Below are positions 15,183 to 27,500 of a stretch of 64,000 bases of DNA, in pieces. The first letter of the stretch is position 1. The number at the start of each line of letters is the position of its first letter. The notes beneath the pieces are model-generated. The model was not told where the DNA came from. It did not search any database and saw nothing but the letters and a program-made list of their open reading frames with translations. Source of the DNA: Apus apus (lineage: Eukaryota > Chordata > Aves > Apodiformes > Apodidae); contig NC_067300.1 of assembly GCF_020740795.1 (NCBI RefSeq), positions 806,001 to 870,000 on the forward strand. Direction: 5' to 3'. Position numbers and translations under genes: made by a program.

Positions 15183-15225
15183 CTTTCTTTAGCTTCATCA
15201 GCCCATCCATTTCTTGCAGAAGACA
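15183..15225 (-). CDS. Candidate small exon (43 nt), minus strand
   Basis: A 43-nt segment lies between a good acceptor (ataatcctctttgcag) and a GTTAAG donor on the minus strand. Two frames are open, one reading CLLQEMDGLMKLKK and the other SSARNGWADEAKE. It lies upstream of the 13.3 kb candidate exon on the same strand and could belong to the same gene. The product is unknown, and the support is splice signals only. Confidence 0.25.
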
Positions 15226-16230
15226 CTGCAAAGAGGATTATTCTATAAAACCTGGTAACACATCGTTTTGCTTTTCTTACATAGAAATATCTTTAACAAC
15301 AGCAGATGCCTCCAACAGGTGTATTTCTGCTTGGAGCCAACACCAAGGTCTGTGCCCAAATAACCATCCCAGGCAAATGGCAGGGCTGAAACAAAAAAAG
15401 TTTTTAACTACTTAAGCATGGTTTTCTTGCTTGTTTTTTATCTGCAAACCATAAAATACTATTTGCTCCAAATCATCTCAAACAGCTGGACAAGACTTGC
15501 ACCTTCCAGGCTGAAGTTAATGCCACTGGGTCATGCTGCAACACCAAATCCTGATGAGGATTCATGAAAGAAACAAGACTTTTATCCTCTGGGAAAACAG
15601 TTTTCCAGACTTCTCTTATGATAGAAATCTAACTGCAGTTCCTCTTCAGCCTTCCTTTGCCCCCCCCCACACACACCCTCCCCCCTCTTTGATTTTTCCT
15701 GCAAGAATCTATCAGACTTTTATCACAGATATCTACCATAGTTTTTCCTACACTACATTAGCTTATTACACATTAATTCAATTTAAAGATGAAAATGTGA
15801 AACAGCAAGGTGCTCAGCACTTGGTGCATCTCCTTTTCTGTTAATGGAATTCAGTTCCTCTTACACTTTGCTGAGTTCCTCTATGACCAGCCCTTCCTCC
15901 ACTGAATGTGATTACAAAGGGGAGCTCATGAGGCTGTCACAGCACCAAGCACCCTCACAGAGCTACAAACAGTTTTTTAAAAAGGCATTTTTATCTTAAA
16001 GGCACTGATATATAGCACAAACATGATAATTAGCTTTTGAAGCAAAGTATTAAAACACTCATAATTCCAACAGACTGTCTGTCAAACTCTTTCTCAGCCC
16101 AGTGGTGCCTGTGCCCACCACCCCTCAGGGGACATCACTTCACAGATCAGCAGGTTAATTAGTGCAAGTTTGGGTAAAATTATTTTTGTGTGTGTTTAGA
16201 GGACCACTCACTTCTGTCTCTCATCTCCAC

Positions 16231-16353
16231 CCAGCTGCCTTTGGAGAACAAGAGAAATGGTTTCAGCTCTTCCAGTTCCTGTTTGCCGTGGCTAACATGA
16301 AGGACCAGCACTGCCCTGTGCCACTGGCTAATGAACGACTGGAAGTGCTGCAG
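16231..16353. CDS. Candidate exon, open on both strands
   Basis: This segment has coding-like codon use on both strands. On the plus strand, 16,235-16,353 (119 nt) follows a strong pyrimidine tract (cttctgtctctcatctccacccag) and ends at GTTAGT; the peptide includes EKWFQLFQFLFAVANMKDQH. On the minus strand, 16,347-16,231 (117 nt) has a weaker acceptor and a GTGGAG donor; the peptide includes QWHRAVLVLHVSHGKQELEE. I recognise neither. The plus-strand splice signals are better, but neighbouring candidate exons are on the minus strand. Confidence 0.25.
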
Positions 16354-16399
16354 GTTAGTCCTGAACCTCTGCACGTTTGTTTGGTGCAGTTTCATATGA

Positions 16400-18830
16400 C
16401 CAGCACGTCCAACTCCCCAGCAAAGAGCTGAGAAAAGTCTGGTGCAGCTGCTGAACTGTGAGCACAACAAAACTCTGTGCAGGTGAGAGTTAGGATTTCT
16501 AACAGCATTATTGCCTTAAGAACTCCCAACCGATGGTTTCTGATGGATCATCTACATTCCAGAATATGCACTTTGCTGGTTCTACTCCACATGCTAAAAT
16601 GTGACTATTCCTGCTCTATTGGTTGCACACAGTGGGAACAACACAGGGGACCAGAAGTCAGAGCTATTAGTGGTGCTCGTGCCAAGAAGCTGACAGAGCC
16701 ACAGGCAGGGGCCTGTTTCCAAAGGAACCAGGGAGGCAACGAGCACATGGTGCCACGGAAGAAGCAGTTTCACTATGCACAGAGGCACAGGGAGATAAAT
16801 TTATTTATTTTAATTAAAAAGTCATCATTTCAGATTGAATCAACAGATCTTCTAGTTGACCCTATCATCCAATACCCTTGTATAAAACCTACTGCCTTGA
16901 AGGCACTCAGGTCCTATGGAAACAAAACCTTGAGACAAAGAAATCACAAAATCCCTTTGCAAGAACTTGATGAGATAGAACAAGTGCCAGCAGAGGCCCA
17001 GCATGAAAAGTGTGCTCTTGCTTTGGGTGAAAAACTTGTATGATGCCTTAACAAATCAGACTTGGTTGGAAATCCCTTCCTGACATTAAATCTGGATCAG
17101 ACTGCAAACATATGGAGAAGACACAGTAAATGAGGGAAGGATGCTCTGACCTGGTCCAGCACACCCCTGTGCTCACTGTGAGCTCTGCTCTCTGTGACTA
17201 ACACTGATCATTTAAAGGAATGTGCAGGAAGGAACACACTACCTCAATCCAACTTTCCTCTGTTACAGCAGCATATGGAATTCCACCTTGAAGCACAGGT
17301 TCATCCAAAAGCATAAGATTGCTTAAACCTATCTAAATTTAGAACTACAGCCCTTTAAGCAACATTAAAATAATAATAAAAACAAAACATTAAAAATCCT
17401 GCTATTTCTGCAGCCTTAGAAGTAGAGAGTCCCAGAAGGTGACTCACTGATCATCTCACTGATCTTGCCAAACCACATGGGCATCCCTGCACCAGCAAGT
17501 TGCCCAAAATTTTAGGCTTCAGCTCATCTTCAAAATTGTTATCATTTCAGCTAAGGAGTTGTAATAATAACAAGAGCTGAAGAGCTCAGATAATGGCAAG
17601 CCCTTAACCTCCCCTGTAAACTACCCCTATCATTACCCTCCTTCGCTGCTAGGAAATTGTGTCATATTTATAAGAATTTGTGTAGCTTTGACTTTCAGTT
17701 ACTGGATCTCATTATGCCTTTGTTGGAAAGACTGAAAATATTCAGCTATCAGATAACTTTCCCATAGCCATGGATTTCCACAGTGTGGCTGAGTCACTTC
17801 TTAACCCTCTTCTCTTGGACATGCCTGAATATACTAAGTATGTTAAGTCCATTACAGGGCTTGTTTTCCAGAACCAGAGCATTTTTGTGGCCTCCTCTGA
17901 ACTCTCCAGTATTTTCATATCTTACTTGAGAGCTACTCTAAGTGGACATGATGTTCCAGCAGCCTGTTCTAACACCACCACATGCACACATGATCACTAC
18001 CACTTGACTCTCTTTAGAAAAAGGAAAAAAACCCACACAAAAAAACCAAACCAAAAACCAACAATCAAATCAACTCTTCCCACAATTGTCAAGTTCAAAT
18101 TGCATCACTGATGCAACTAAATCCTGTAAGTCACTCTCTGCCACCTCTGTGTTTCTCGTAAGGAGCTATTGTGGTTTCTTGCCTTCACACAGTTTTTTTC
18201 ATTACATGAAGATCCTTCTCCCACTTGGAACCATCTGTCCAGAAAGGTCAGACCAGGCTACACAGTAACATCTCCTCATTGATCAGCTCATCTGTCATCA
18301 TTAAACTTCAACAGCAAATGTTATAAACTTTCCTTTGGATAATTTCAGTCAGTATCAGTATTTGAACAGTCAGTAAGTGGAGGAGTTGACTGGGAACAGC
18401 CCACTCATTTATGTTTTTCAGTTAATGAGCAAGATGCAGGATTTGTTCCTAAGCACATTCTTAAATTCCTCCTTGCTGCCTTCCACCAACACCTGTGCTT
18501 AATTAAATTGTCAGGTTACACTAGAGTCAAAATCCTCAGAGAATTTCTGCTATGTGATGCTAACAGTATCGGTTTCCTTAACCAGATCTTGAAATCCCCC
18601 TCAAGAAAGAACACATTGTGGGAGGGAATCTCTTCTTCAGGCTGTTGTTGAGCTTTTAACCTCTACCTTCATTGATACTTGGGAGTATCTAATTACTTAA
18701 AAATTTCGCCTGCTCATTTTGTTTTATTCCTGCTACTGACATCAGGTTAAAACACATTTAATCTTCCCACCTGTGTGGACAGTAATCGTGCTACTCCCAC
18801 TGAACATTTTTCTCCATTTTCCCAAGCCTT
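16400..18830. other. Intergenic or intronic stretch, nothing recognised
   Basis: AT-rich sequence with A-rich tracts (for example near 18,020-18,060). It contains a 188-codon plus-strand open frame at 16,477-17,043, but its composition is not protein-like and it has no recognisable motif. No repeat family was identified with confidence. Confidence 0.4.
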
Positions 18831-18959
18831 TTTCAGCCACTGGCAGGGAGTTCAACCGAGTTGTTTAAACTGAGCTGTCTGGAAACACCACGCTGCCGCC
18901 TGTGACGGGGCTGCCGTCCATCCCCTTGCCTTCCATTGATCATTGATTCACTCCAATGA

Positions 18960-19480
18960 CCCGCAAAGCTCGGGACTGTGTGCGGTGCCTTCGCAAAGAC
19001 CGTGAGTTTGTCACTGTTCGCAGCCGCGACCCCGCGGGCGCGCCCCGCCCGCCCCCGCTGCGGGCACCGCCGGGCGCCCCAGACGCTCCGTGGCTTCATT
19101 TCGCTGGGAAGCGCGAACAGCCGAGCGGCCCCGGAGCGGCTGCCCAGGCTCCCCGCCCCGGGGCTCCAACCTCCGCCGGGCCCCGGTGCAGCGGCCCCGG
19201 CGGGGCCGCCACGTCCTGCCACTCACCTGGCACCAACCCGGAAGCGGCGGCGGGAGCCCTGCAGTCCGTCACTCAAAATAGCCCCGGCCGCGCCCGCTCT
19301 CCCAGCCCGGCCCCGGAACGCCCCGCGCGCGGCCCGCGGGGCCCGCCGGCCCCTTCCCCGCGCGCAGCGGCACGCGCCGGCAGGGGGCGCTGTTGCCCTG
19401 GCAACGCGTGGGGGGCCTCGGGCCTGCTGGGCGGGAAGGGACCCGGCGAGCCCGCCTCCCGGCCCTGCGTGCGGCACCCC
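18960..19480. promoter_or_regulatory. CpG island, probable promoter of the upstream gene
   Basis: Base composition changes abruptly from AT-rich to very GC- and CpG-rich at about 18,960 and falls again by 19,490, including GC boxes such as ccccgcccgcccc. It is the first of two islands before NOXA1. In human, NOXA1 and EXD3 share a bidirectional promoter, so this island is probably the promoter half for a minus-strand gene running to the left. No TATA box was seen. Confidence 0.6.
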
Positions 19481-19682
19481 GGGATCACATCATCGGCCTG
19501 CCAGCATCGTCCCAATGCTTCTTGAGCTCAGGCAGGCTTGGTGGAATGTGGCCGTATCAGTGTTTCATTTACAAACCCCACCAAAAAACCCAACTAACCC
19601 CAACACAAAGCCAGCCGTACTGGCCATGCTGGTCCTGGCAGCTCCCTGCACTGACAGGGGCTTTCCTCGGGGCTCTGTGATT

Positions 19683-20625
19683 ATAGAATCATCCTGTTTG
19701 GAAGGGACCTTGAAGATCATCAAGTCCAACCATAACCTAAAGCCCCCAACCATAACCTAATTTACCTGTTCAGTGCTTAAATCACGTTGCTAAGCATTAT
19801 ATCTATATTTCTTTACAACGCTTATGGTGACTCCACCACCTCCCTGGGCAGCCTGTTCCACTGTCCAACCACTCTTTCAGTACAGAAATTCTTCCTAATC
19901 TCCAGTCTAAACCTCCCCTGGTGCAACTTCAGCCCATTTCCTCTAGTCCTGTCATTACTCACTTGGGAGAAGAGCCCAACTCCCACCTCCCTACAACCTC
20001 CTTTCAGGTCATTGTAGAGAGCAATGAGGTCTCTCCTCAGCCTCCTCTTCTTCAAACTAAACAGTCCCAGTTCCCTCAGCCTCTCCTCACAGGACTTTTC
20101 TCCAGACCTTTCACCAGCTGGGTAGCTCCTCTGGACACGCTCCAGCAGCTCAACATCCCTCCTGCAGTGAGGGGGACAGGGCTGCCCCAGTGCTGGAGGT
20201 GCAGCCTCTGCAGTGCCCAGCACAGGGCACCAGCACCTCTCTGCTCCTGCTGGTCACACCATCCCTGCCTGCTTGGCCACCTGGCCACACTGCTGGCTCA
20301 TGTTAAGCAGCATCCCCAGGTCCTTCTCTACCACGGAGCTTTCCAAGCACTCATCCCAAGCCTGCAGCTTTGCCTGGGGTTGTGCCCAAAGTGCAGGACC
20401 CGGCACTCGGCCTTGTTGAACCTCATCCCATGGGCCTCGGCCCATCCAGGTCTCTCTGCAGAGCCTTCCTCCCCTCAAGCAAACCCACACTTCCTCCCAG
20501 CTTCACATCATCTGCAAACTTACTTAGGAAGCTCTCCCTCCCTTCCTCTAGGTCATTAATAAAGATATTGAAGAAGACTGGACCCAAAACTGAGCCCCGG
20601 GGGGACACCACTGGTGACTGGCGGC
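19683..20625 (-). mobile_element. CR1 LINE, 5'-truncated, with ORF2 (reverse transcriptase) remnant
   Basis: A CR1 copy of about 0.95 kb in minus orientation. The plus strand begins with the complement of the CR1 3' end (atagaatcatcctgtttgga and 'catcaagtccaacc'). On the minus strand, 20,611-20,423 encodes an ORF2 reverse transcriptase fragment with [12 protein letters not shown] and [12 protein letters not shown], the FADD version of the catalytic box. Further on, 20,223-19,822 encodes the ORF2 C-terminal region, including ELLERVQR and [12 protein letters not shown]. Frames are interrupted, so the copy is dead. It lies between the two CpG islands and separates them. Confidence 0.9.
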
Positions 20626-20639
20626 CCTGGACCCAACCC

Positions 20640-21500
20640 CGTTCACCCCAGCTCTCCGGGCCGGGCCAGTTTGTGCCCAGCAGGGACCGGACGTGTCCGT
20701 GCCGGAGCCGCCGGCTCCTCCGGGAGATGCTGCGGGCTCATGGCCCCGCTCTGCTCGGGGCCCCTGCCCTCGCCTGCTCCCTGCACAGCGCGGGCCCTGG
20801 CAGGGCTGCATCCCCGCCCGCAGGCCGGCTCCGGCCGCGGGAGGGGCGGGCGCGGCCGCGTTTCCCCGCCCGCCCCGGGGCCGCGCCCGGCAGGTGGGCG
20901 CGCGGGCCATGGCGTACCGGGAGCTGGTGCGGAGCTGGCACCGGGCCGTGCTGGCGGCCGACGGCGGCGACTGGGACGCGGCCCTGGACGCCTTCGCCGG
21001 GATCCCGGAGCCGCCGGCCAGGATCTGCTTCAACGTGGGCTGCGTGGAGCTGCTGGCGGGGCGGCCCGGGGCGGCCCTGCGGGTGAGGCCGGGCACGGCG
21101 GGGCCCGGGCTGGGCAGCCGCGCGGGAGCTGCCGCGGCCCCTGTCCCGGCGCTGCCCGGGGGGTTGGACGGGGCTGGGCTGGCGGGAGGTGTCCCTGCCC
21201 GTGGCTCTGAGGTCCCTCCTGACCCAAACCGGCCTGGGATTCTGTGAAACCCCCTGAGAGGAACAGGGGGGTGGACGCCGGAACGGGCAGCGAGACTTTT
21301 CCCGGTTCGGGTTTTGAGGAAATCATGCTGAAACGCCGAGAAATTCAAACCCGGCGTTTTGCCTCCTGCATGCCCAGCAGGACTGGGAGCCGTGACGGAC
21401 GCAGCGGGGAGCCCGGGGGGTCCCCGGCAGCCCTGCCCCCCGGCCGGGCCGGGAGAGCGGAGGGCGGGCACCCCGAGGAAAATCGCTTTTATCTCAGCTC
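20640..21500 (+). promoter_or_regulatory. CpG island spanning the NOXA1 promoter and first exon
   Basis: Very GC- and CpG-rich sequence begins where the CR1 copy ends and covers the NOXA1 start codon at 20,909, exon 1 and the start of intron 1. It contains GC-box-like runs (gggaggggcgggcgcggccg near 20,840). No TATA box was seen, as expected for a CpG promoter. Long open frames across it on either strand are a by-product of GC content. Confidence 0.7.
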
Positions 21501-24500
21501 CCAGCACGTCCGCACGGCTGCCTGCCTGTCTGTCTGTCTGTCTGTCTGTCTGTCGGTCCGTCAGCTGCCCAATGGGGAAGATGCATTTAAGCTGTTTTAT
21601 TAATTAGCAGTAAGAAGAGCTCAGGTTGTGCCGCAGGGGCCGGGACAGAACTGAGGAGCCCTGGGCAGGGCAGTGACTGTGAGGGACAGTTTTAAGCACT
21701 GAACGGGTAAATTGGGTTATGGTAGAGAGATTTAGGTTATGGTTGGTCTTGTTGGTCTTCAAGGTTCCCTCCAACCAGAATGATTCTACAATTCTATGAT
21801 TCTATGAATAGTGAGCACAGCACGATGGTGCCTGAGAGACTTTTTAGCCCTGATGATAATTGTCTGGTGCAATAGCCATGGGGTTGCCTTGTTCAGGCAG
21901 TAGATAAATGATCTACACCCACCCAGCTGTCTCTGTGTTCCTCAGGAGTGCCTTTGCAAGGAGATGCTGCAGAGACTGCACAGACACAGCAGTACATTGG
22001 GTGCTAGCTGTGTTTCCTGGGTCTCTGTATGGATTTTATTAGCAGAAAATCTGGTTTAATGGAAGGTGTCCCTTGCCCATGACAGGGGAGGAGGAAATAG
22101 AGGGCCTTTAAGGTCACTTCCAACCCAAAACGTTCTGTGTCTGAATAGTCATCAACTGGGAAAAAGCTCAACAATGCTTCCGTGTAGGTCAACGGTTGGT
22201 TGGTTATTTTTTTCTCTTTTATAGCACAGTAAAGCAGACTGTTAAAGCAAGGTTTGCTGTCAGAGCCAGCCACCACCTCATCAAGAGACACAGTCACTCC
22301 CTGGCCTCCTGCAACATATTTTCACCCCTGAAGCACAATTCCTGTCTAAGCAGTACCAGGAAAGTGCAGGGTTTCAGGCTTGGTTTGTTACCTACCTACC
22401 ATTTTTCTGCAGTGATAAGGGACCAAGCACACCTCCCTTTCTCACAAAGACATTGAGACACTTTTCCCAGCACACTGTAACTCTGAGCCATCAGCCATGA
22501 GCTGCTACCAGCTTTGCTAATACTTGCCTGTATTTAGCTGGGAAACTGGACCAGAAATACTGACTTGTAGGTGTATCGTGAAGCCCTTCAGCTTTCTCCC
22601 TTGCATCCCTTCTCCTATTCATCCCTGTAGACTGCTTCAAACAGTCTTCCCTGCTTGGTCTGGTCCTGCTGCTCCCGCTGTCTGGGCAAACTCTGCTCTA
22701 GGTAGTGCAGTTTTTCTCATTACAAGGTGCTGGATGGCAAACAGCTTGTTTGTTACATCCAGTGTGTTTTACCAAGGAAGGATAAAAACCTGAAGCTCAG
22801 CTTATACAGAGCCAGGACCTGAAAGATGACCCGGAGCTGTCTCCTGCCCCTCAGCTATGATTGCAGCTTGTCAGGCCAGAGGAGCTGGTCACAAGCCCAG
22901 GCACAGCTTCTGCACCCCTCAGGAGTGCAGCCTGGACGTGGCCAGCTGGGTGCCTACACCCAGGCACCAAAAGGAGAGACCCTCCCTGACCCTTGGGGTG
23001 TGTTTTTCTCCTCAGGCATTCGATCGAACCGTTGCGAAGGACAACTCATTAGCTGTTGGCTTCTTTCAAAGAGGGTTTGTCCACCTGCAGTTGGAAATGT
23101 AAGTGAGGCACATTGGCTGTTTCAGTCTTTGGTTTTCTCCTTTTGGTCACACTTTATTCCTAAACTTAAATGATTCTATGATTCTAAAATTTACTTATTC
23201 CAGCAATCAGTTCATAAGGTCCAGTTTGACCTTGTAAACCATGTCACAGGTCAGCAAGTCTTCTGTCTGATAAGACTGAGAAGGTATGAGCTGCACAACT
23301 CCAGGACACCAGGGGTGGCTAATATAGGACATTACTGTCCCCTACACACAGAGAAAGAAGCTGCTCCTGGATGTGGGGCTCCCAGACACACTGTGTTCAT
23401 TTTGTTCTAACTACCAACAAGGACAGGACAGGGAATTTTCTGTGGTTATACGATGACATACATCTCTGGTGCAGCTCTCCTCCAGGCTAGAGAAGAATGC
23501 TTTTTGCTTGATTTTTGAACTTAATTAGTCTTCAGCTTTTTCAGTCTGTTTCTTCTGTCATCTCTGCATTGTAGGTATGAAGCAGCTCTCTCTGACTATC
23601 ATATGGCCTTCAGTCATCTGAGAAAGAATCCCTTCATTGATTACAAGCAGCTGGGGCTGAGGCACATACTCTATGCATGGGAGGTAAGAGTCAACAAGTC
23701 TCAGCAGTCCTGCCTCTCCTCAGGGGTGCAGCAGCAGGTGTTGGTACCCCCAGAACTTTTCAAACACATTAGAATAGGAAAAACTTTCTGCTTGCACTTT
23801 TTTTTTAAAGAACTTTATAATGAAAGTCATAAACCAGTGTGATCTCTGAAGAGTTTAGCAAATCACACAGTTTGAAAAGTACAGCTGTTCAGAGCAGATG
23901 CACAAGAATTTGTATATTGGGGGTTTTTATATGTGCATGTAATAGTTACATTAATGTAAATATGAGCTTCTCTGCTCTAAAAGCTAAAATAGGTTAAAAT
24001 GTAGAGAGATGGGAGCAAAGCTGGTCAATTATGAAAATTCTAAGAAACTTAAGTGCGTGAAAGCCTGTCTTTCCAACTGTAACAACTGGTCTTAACATGA
24101 CCTCTGTGTTTTACCTTCCATGCTGTGCTGCAAGCTCTGCTTCCACAACACTTCGCTTTGCAGCGCTTACCCTGTTACACCAAGTCAACCTGGCACATCC
24201 TGTGCAGAAAAGATCTGAGTTGGTTGTAAATACTTGTAATATTTGGAATGTAAAAGACTCCTAGAAACTGTACTGTACTGCCAGGGTTCATTTTGTCTTC
24301 TCCCTGTGTCCACACACACAGGCTGAAAAGCAGATGCAGGAAAGAGTGTTTAATTCTTTTACTTCCGCAAGAGTGAGGAGTCATTGTGCAACTCAACTCA
24401 GGCATGTCCAGCAGCCCATCCTTCAGTCTCGGTTGATTTTCCTGCACCTTATACCTGTCAGGAAGGAGCAATCTTTGGCATCCCTGGTATTACCCAAACC

Positions 24501-27500
24501 TCATTGGTTTTAACAGTTTCAGTGCCAAAGTGCTGCCTTCTTTGAGCTCACACACCCTGAGGAACAAGAGCTTCCCTTGGAAAAGTGCAGGGCTGCAGGA
24601 GTGGCCCAAGGGGAGTGACACTGGGAGGAGGTTGGTGTGTTTCTGGTGTGAACACACAGGCCCTCACTCCACATGCTCCAGGGCCTGGCCTCTCCCTGTG
24701 CTGCCCTCCAGACTCATGACCTGTGTCTCAGTTTGGCTGCCTCTTGCTCTCACATCTACCTGCAGATCATTTTTCAAAAGACACAGACATAATCCTCCTG
24801 CAGAACTGTGCCATCAGCTCTCCCCACACATGGCCTCTCACATCTGATATTCTCCAGGGAGAGGAGATGTGCTGTATGGTTTGAAAACCCAGAAATATTT
24901 GCCATTTTGCAAGGCTGTAGCTGTTCTGAGCTGAGTGAAAGCTTCTGTCTGTCTTCTCTGTATCTCTGCAGGTGTTCAGGGTGGCCTGACCCACCCCCCC
25001 AGCAGCAGCCTCCAACTGTCAGAATTAGGGAGTGAAAGAAAAGCATCCTATCAGCTGCACCTCTGTCCTGAGCACAGATACTACAAAGCAATTCCCAGCC
25101 TGATCACTCAGCAGGATATCTGAGAGGCAGTCTGATAGGCCACACTTGTGCCTTGTGGGCCAGCAGCTTTTCCCTACACTGTTGGCCAGTGACAAGAACT
25201 TTCCCACTCTTAGCTCAGCACACAGATGAAGGATTCCCGACACCCTTCTCTAACCCTCCACACTTTGCTGCTTCACCAGTAACATACTTAGATGCTGCTA
25301 AAGGGTAGCAAGCTACAGCTGGCACATTCACAGCCCACAACAATGTGAAATACTTTGTTAGGTTCTTTTGCAGTGAAAGGGAGTCAGAAGTAAAAGCAAA
25401 ACAGCACAGCAAAAAATAACACCTGGTTGCATGCAGAAAGGAGCCCATGCAGCTTGCCAGGAAGATCCCTAATTTCCTTTTAGATGCAGAGGATGAGATT
25501 AAAATTTGTGTGGTACCAAAGTCTTCATCTGGAGTTCCCCTGCCTCTCCTTGCCTGGAGCAGAGCTGGCAGCCCCAGCGCATCCAGCAGCTCACCTGCAG
25601 CTGCAGCTTTGACCTTTTTCCACTCTGATGTTGAGAGGTTTTTTTTGCCTGTGCTGCTCAAGTGCCTTTCCTGTGGCTGGTGGGGAGTGGGTTGGAGCTG
25701 CTGCTGTGTCTGTGGTGCTCCAGGGCCTGGTCCCTGTTTCTTGGCTGAGCTCAGGAGGCTGTGCTGGTGCTCAGCCCTCTGTGCTCTGCTCCCTGGCTGC
25801 AGGTGCTGTACAGCCTGGCGGCAGCGCAGTGCCGCCTGCAGCAGTGGCAGGAGGCCAGAGCCACCCTGGAGAAGGCTGTTGTGTGGAGACCTGAGGGAAG
25901 AACAGCCATCCTGGACACGGCCCTGGAGCGGGTTGAGGTAAGACCAGCTCCGTGTGTGGGTATGTGTATTGGGCTCAATTAAAAAAATACTGAGCAAGTC
26001 CAGATGAGCCACGGAGATGATCCGAGGGCTGGAGCAGCTCTGCTCTGGAGACAGGCTGGGAAAGTTGGGGTGTTCAGCCTGGAGAAGAGAAGGCTCCAGG
26101 GAGACCTTAGAGCACCTTCCAGTGCCTGAAGGGGCTCCAGGAAAGCTGGGGAGGGACTTGGGACAAGGGCAGGGAGGGAGAGGACAAGGGGGGATGGATT
26201 AAAACTGGAAGAGGGGAAATTTAGATTAGACATTAGGAGGAAGTTCTCTAGTGTGACGGTGGGGAGGACCTGGCCCAGGTTGCCCAGGGAAGCTGTGGCT
26301 GCCCCATCCCTGGCAGTGTTGAAGGGCAGGTTGGATGGGGCTTGGAGCAGCCTGGTCTGGTGGGACGTGTCCCTCCCCATGGCAAATGTTGGAACTGGGT
26401 GATATTTGAGGTCCCTTCCTACCCAAACCAGTCTATGAGTCTATGATTCTATGAAGTACAATATGTTAATTGTTGTGTGTTTGGGTTTTCCCATCTCCCC
26501 ACCTACTTGGTCACCTGGTAGCAGTCTAAGCCGTTTGCATGTGATGCTCTACCAAACTAGTGCTTCAGCTAATCAAGTAATTCCAACCTCCCCCAAATGC
26601 TTCATAGCACAGAAACACCATAGTGGAAAATTACAGGATAACCTCCTAGGATGGGGAAGTTTCCTTCTGGTCCCTGATGTCCAGGAGCTCAGTTCTACTT
26701 GTACTTGTGCTGTAAAACAAATTGCCTTATGCAGTGTTTAAGTGCAGATTTGGGAGAGTCTCAATTTTCATGACACTGGCTGACTTTTTAAAATCCCTTT
26801 GGCCTCAGTGACAATTGGTGGCAGCTCAGATATGAATGACAATCACATTTAAAGCCTAAGTAGGGTGTAAAAGTGTTTCCAGAGTTGGTTCTAAATGGTA
26901 GTTTCCTGTTAGACACTTTTTTATGATCAGGAACAAGCTGCAGGTCTCTGATCACTCTTCCTGGAGGGTTCATTATTTTGCCACCTCTATGCTTCTTTGT
27001 CTTATTTGTATCCTTTTTAAGAGAAGGTGTTTTTTAAATTTTCATCATCTCTTTTAGCATCATGTGTATGCTTTCCATTAGTGTATCATTTATATTCACT
27101 ACTAGCATGCTGTTCAGTGGTTGAACAAAGGAGAAAAGAAGCAACAATTGAAGTAAAATAGAAAAAGTGCTTAGAGGTTTGTTTAATTTACTCTATTCCA
27201 CCCCTTCCACCCATCCCATGCTAACAGGGTTAGTGACTTAACACTGGGGTGTGGATTCTTGAGCTCTTACTTTGCATGTGTGTGTCAAACTTTTTCAAGT
27301 TAACAGCCATAATTTTTGCCTCAGTGTCTTCCTGGAGCTCATCTCACACACACAGGGAAGCTGTACTTGCAGTCACTGCTGTTATATTTAATTTAATGTT
27401 AACTGATGGCTTTTCCCTGATCTCTTTTCCCTGCCCCAGAACCACCTGTTCTTAGAGCCTATGCAGGTTCCTCTGGGGGAATTTTTCAGACCACGAAAGA

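Noticed and set aside
16477-17043. A 188-codon plus-strand open frame
   Set aside because: No domain or recognisable protein-like pattern; a chance frame in non-coding DNA is the simplest reading.
19822-20611. Reverse-transcriptase-like frames as a host gene
   Set aside because: The motifs are CR1 ORF2, the frame is broken, and CR1 tail sequence follows, so it is a dead retrotransposon copy.
20548-21507. A 319-codon minus-strand open frame across the NOXA1 promoter and exon 1
   Set aside because: It is low-complexity, GC-driven, and joins CR1 sequence to the antisense of NOXA1 exon 1.
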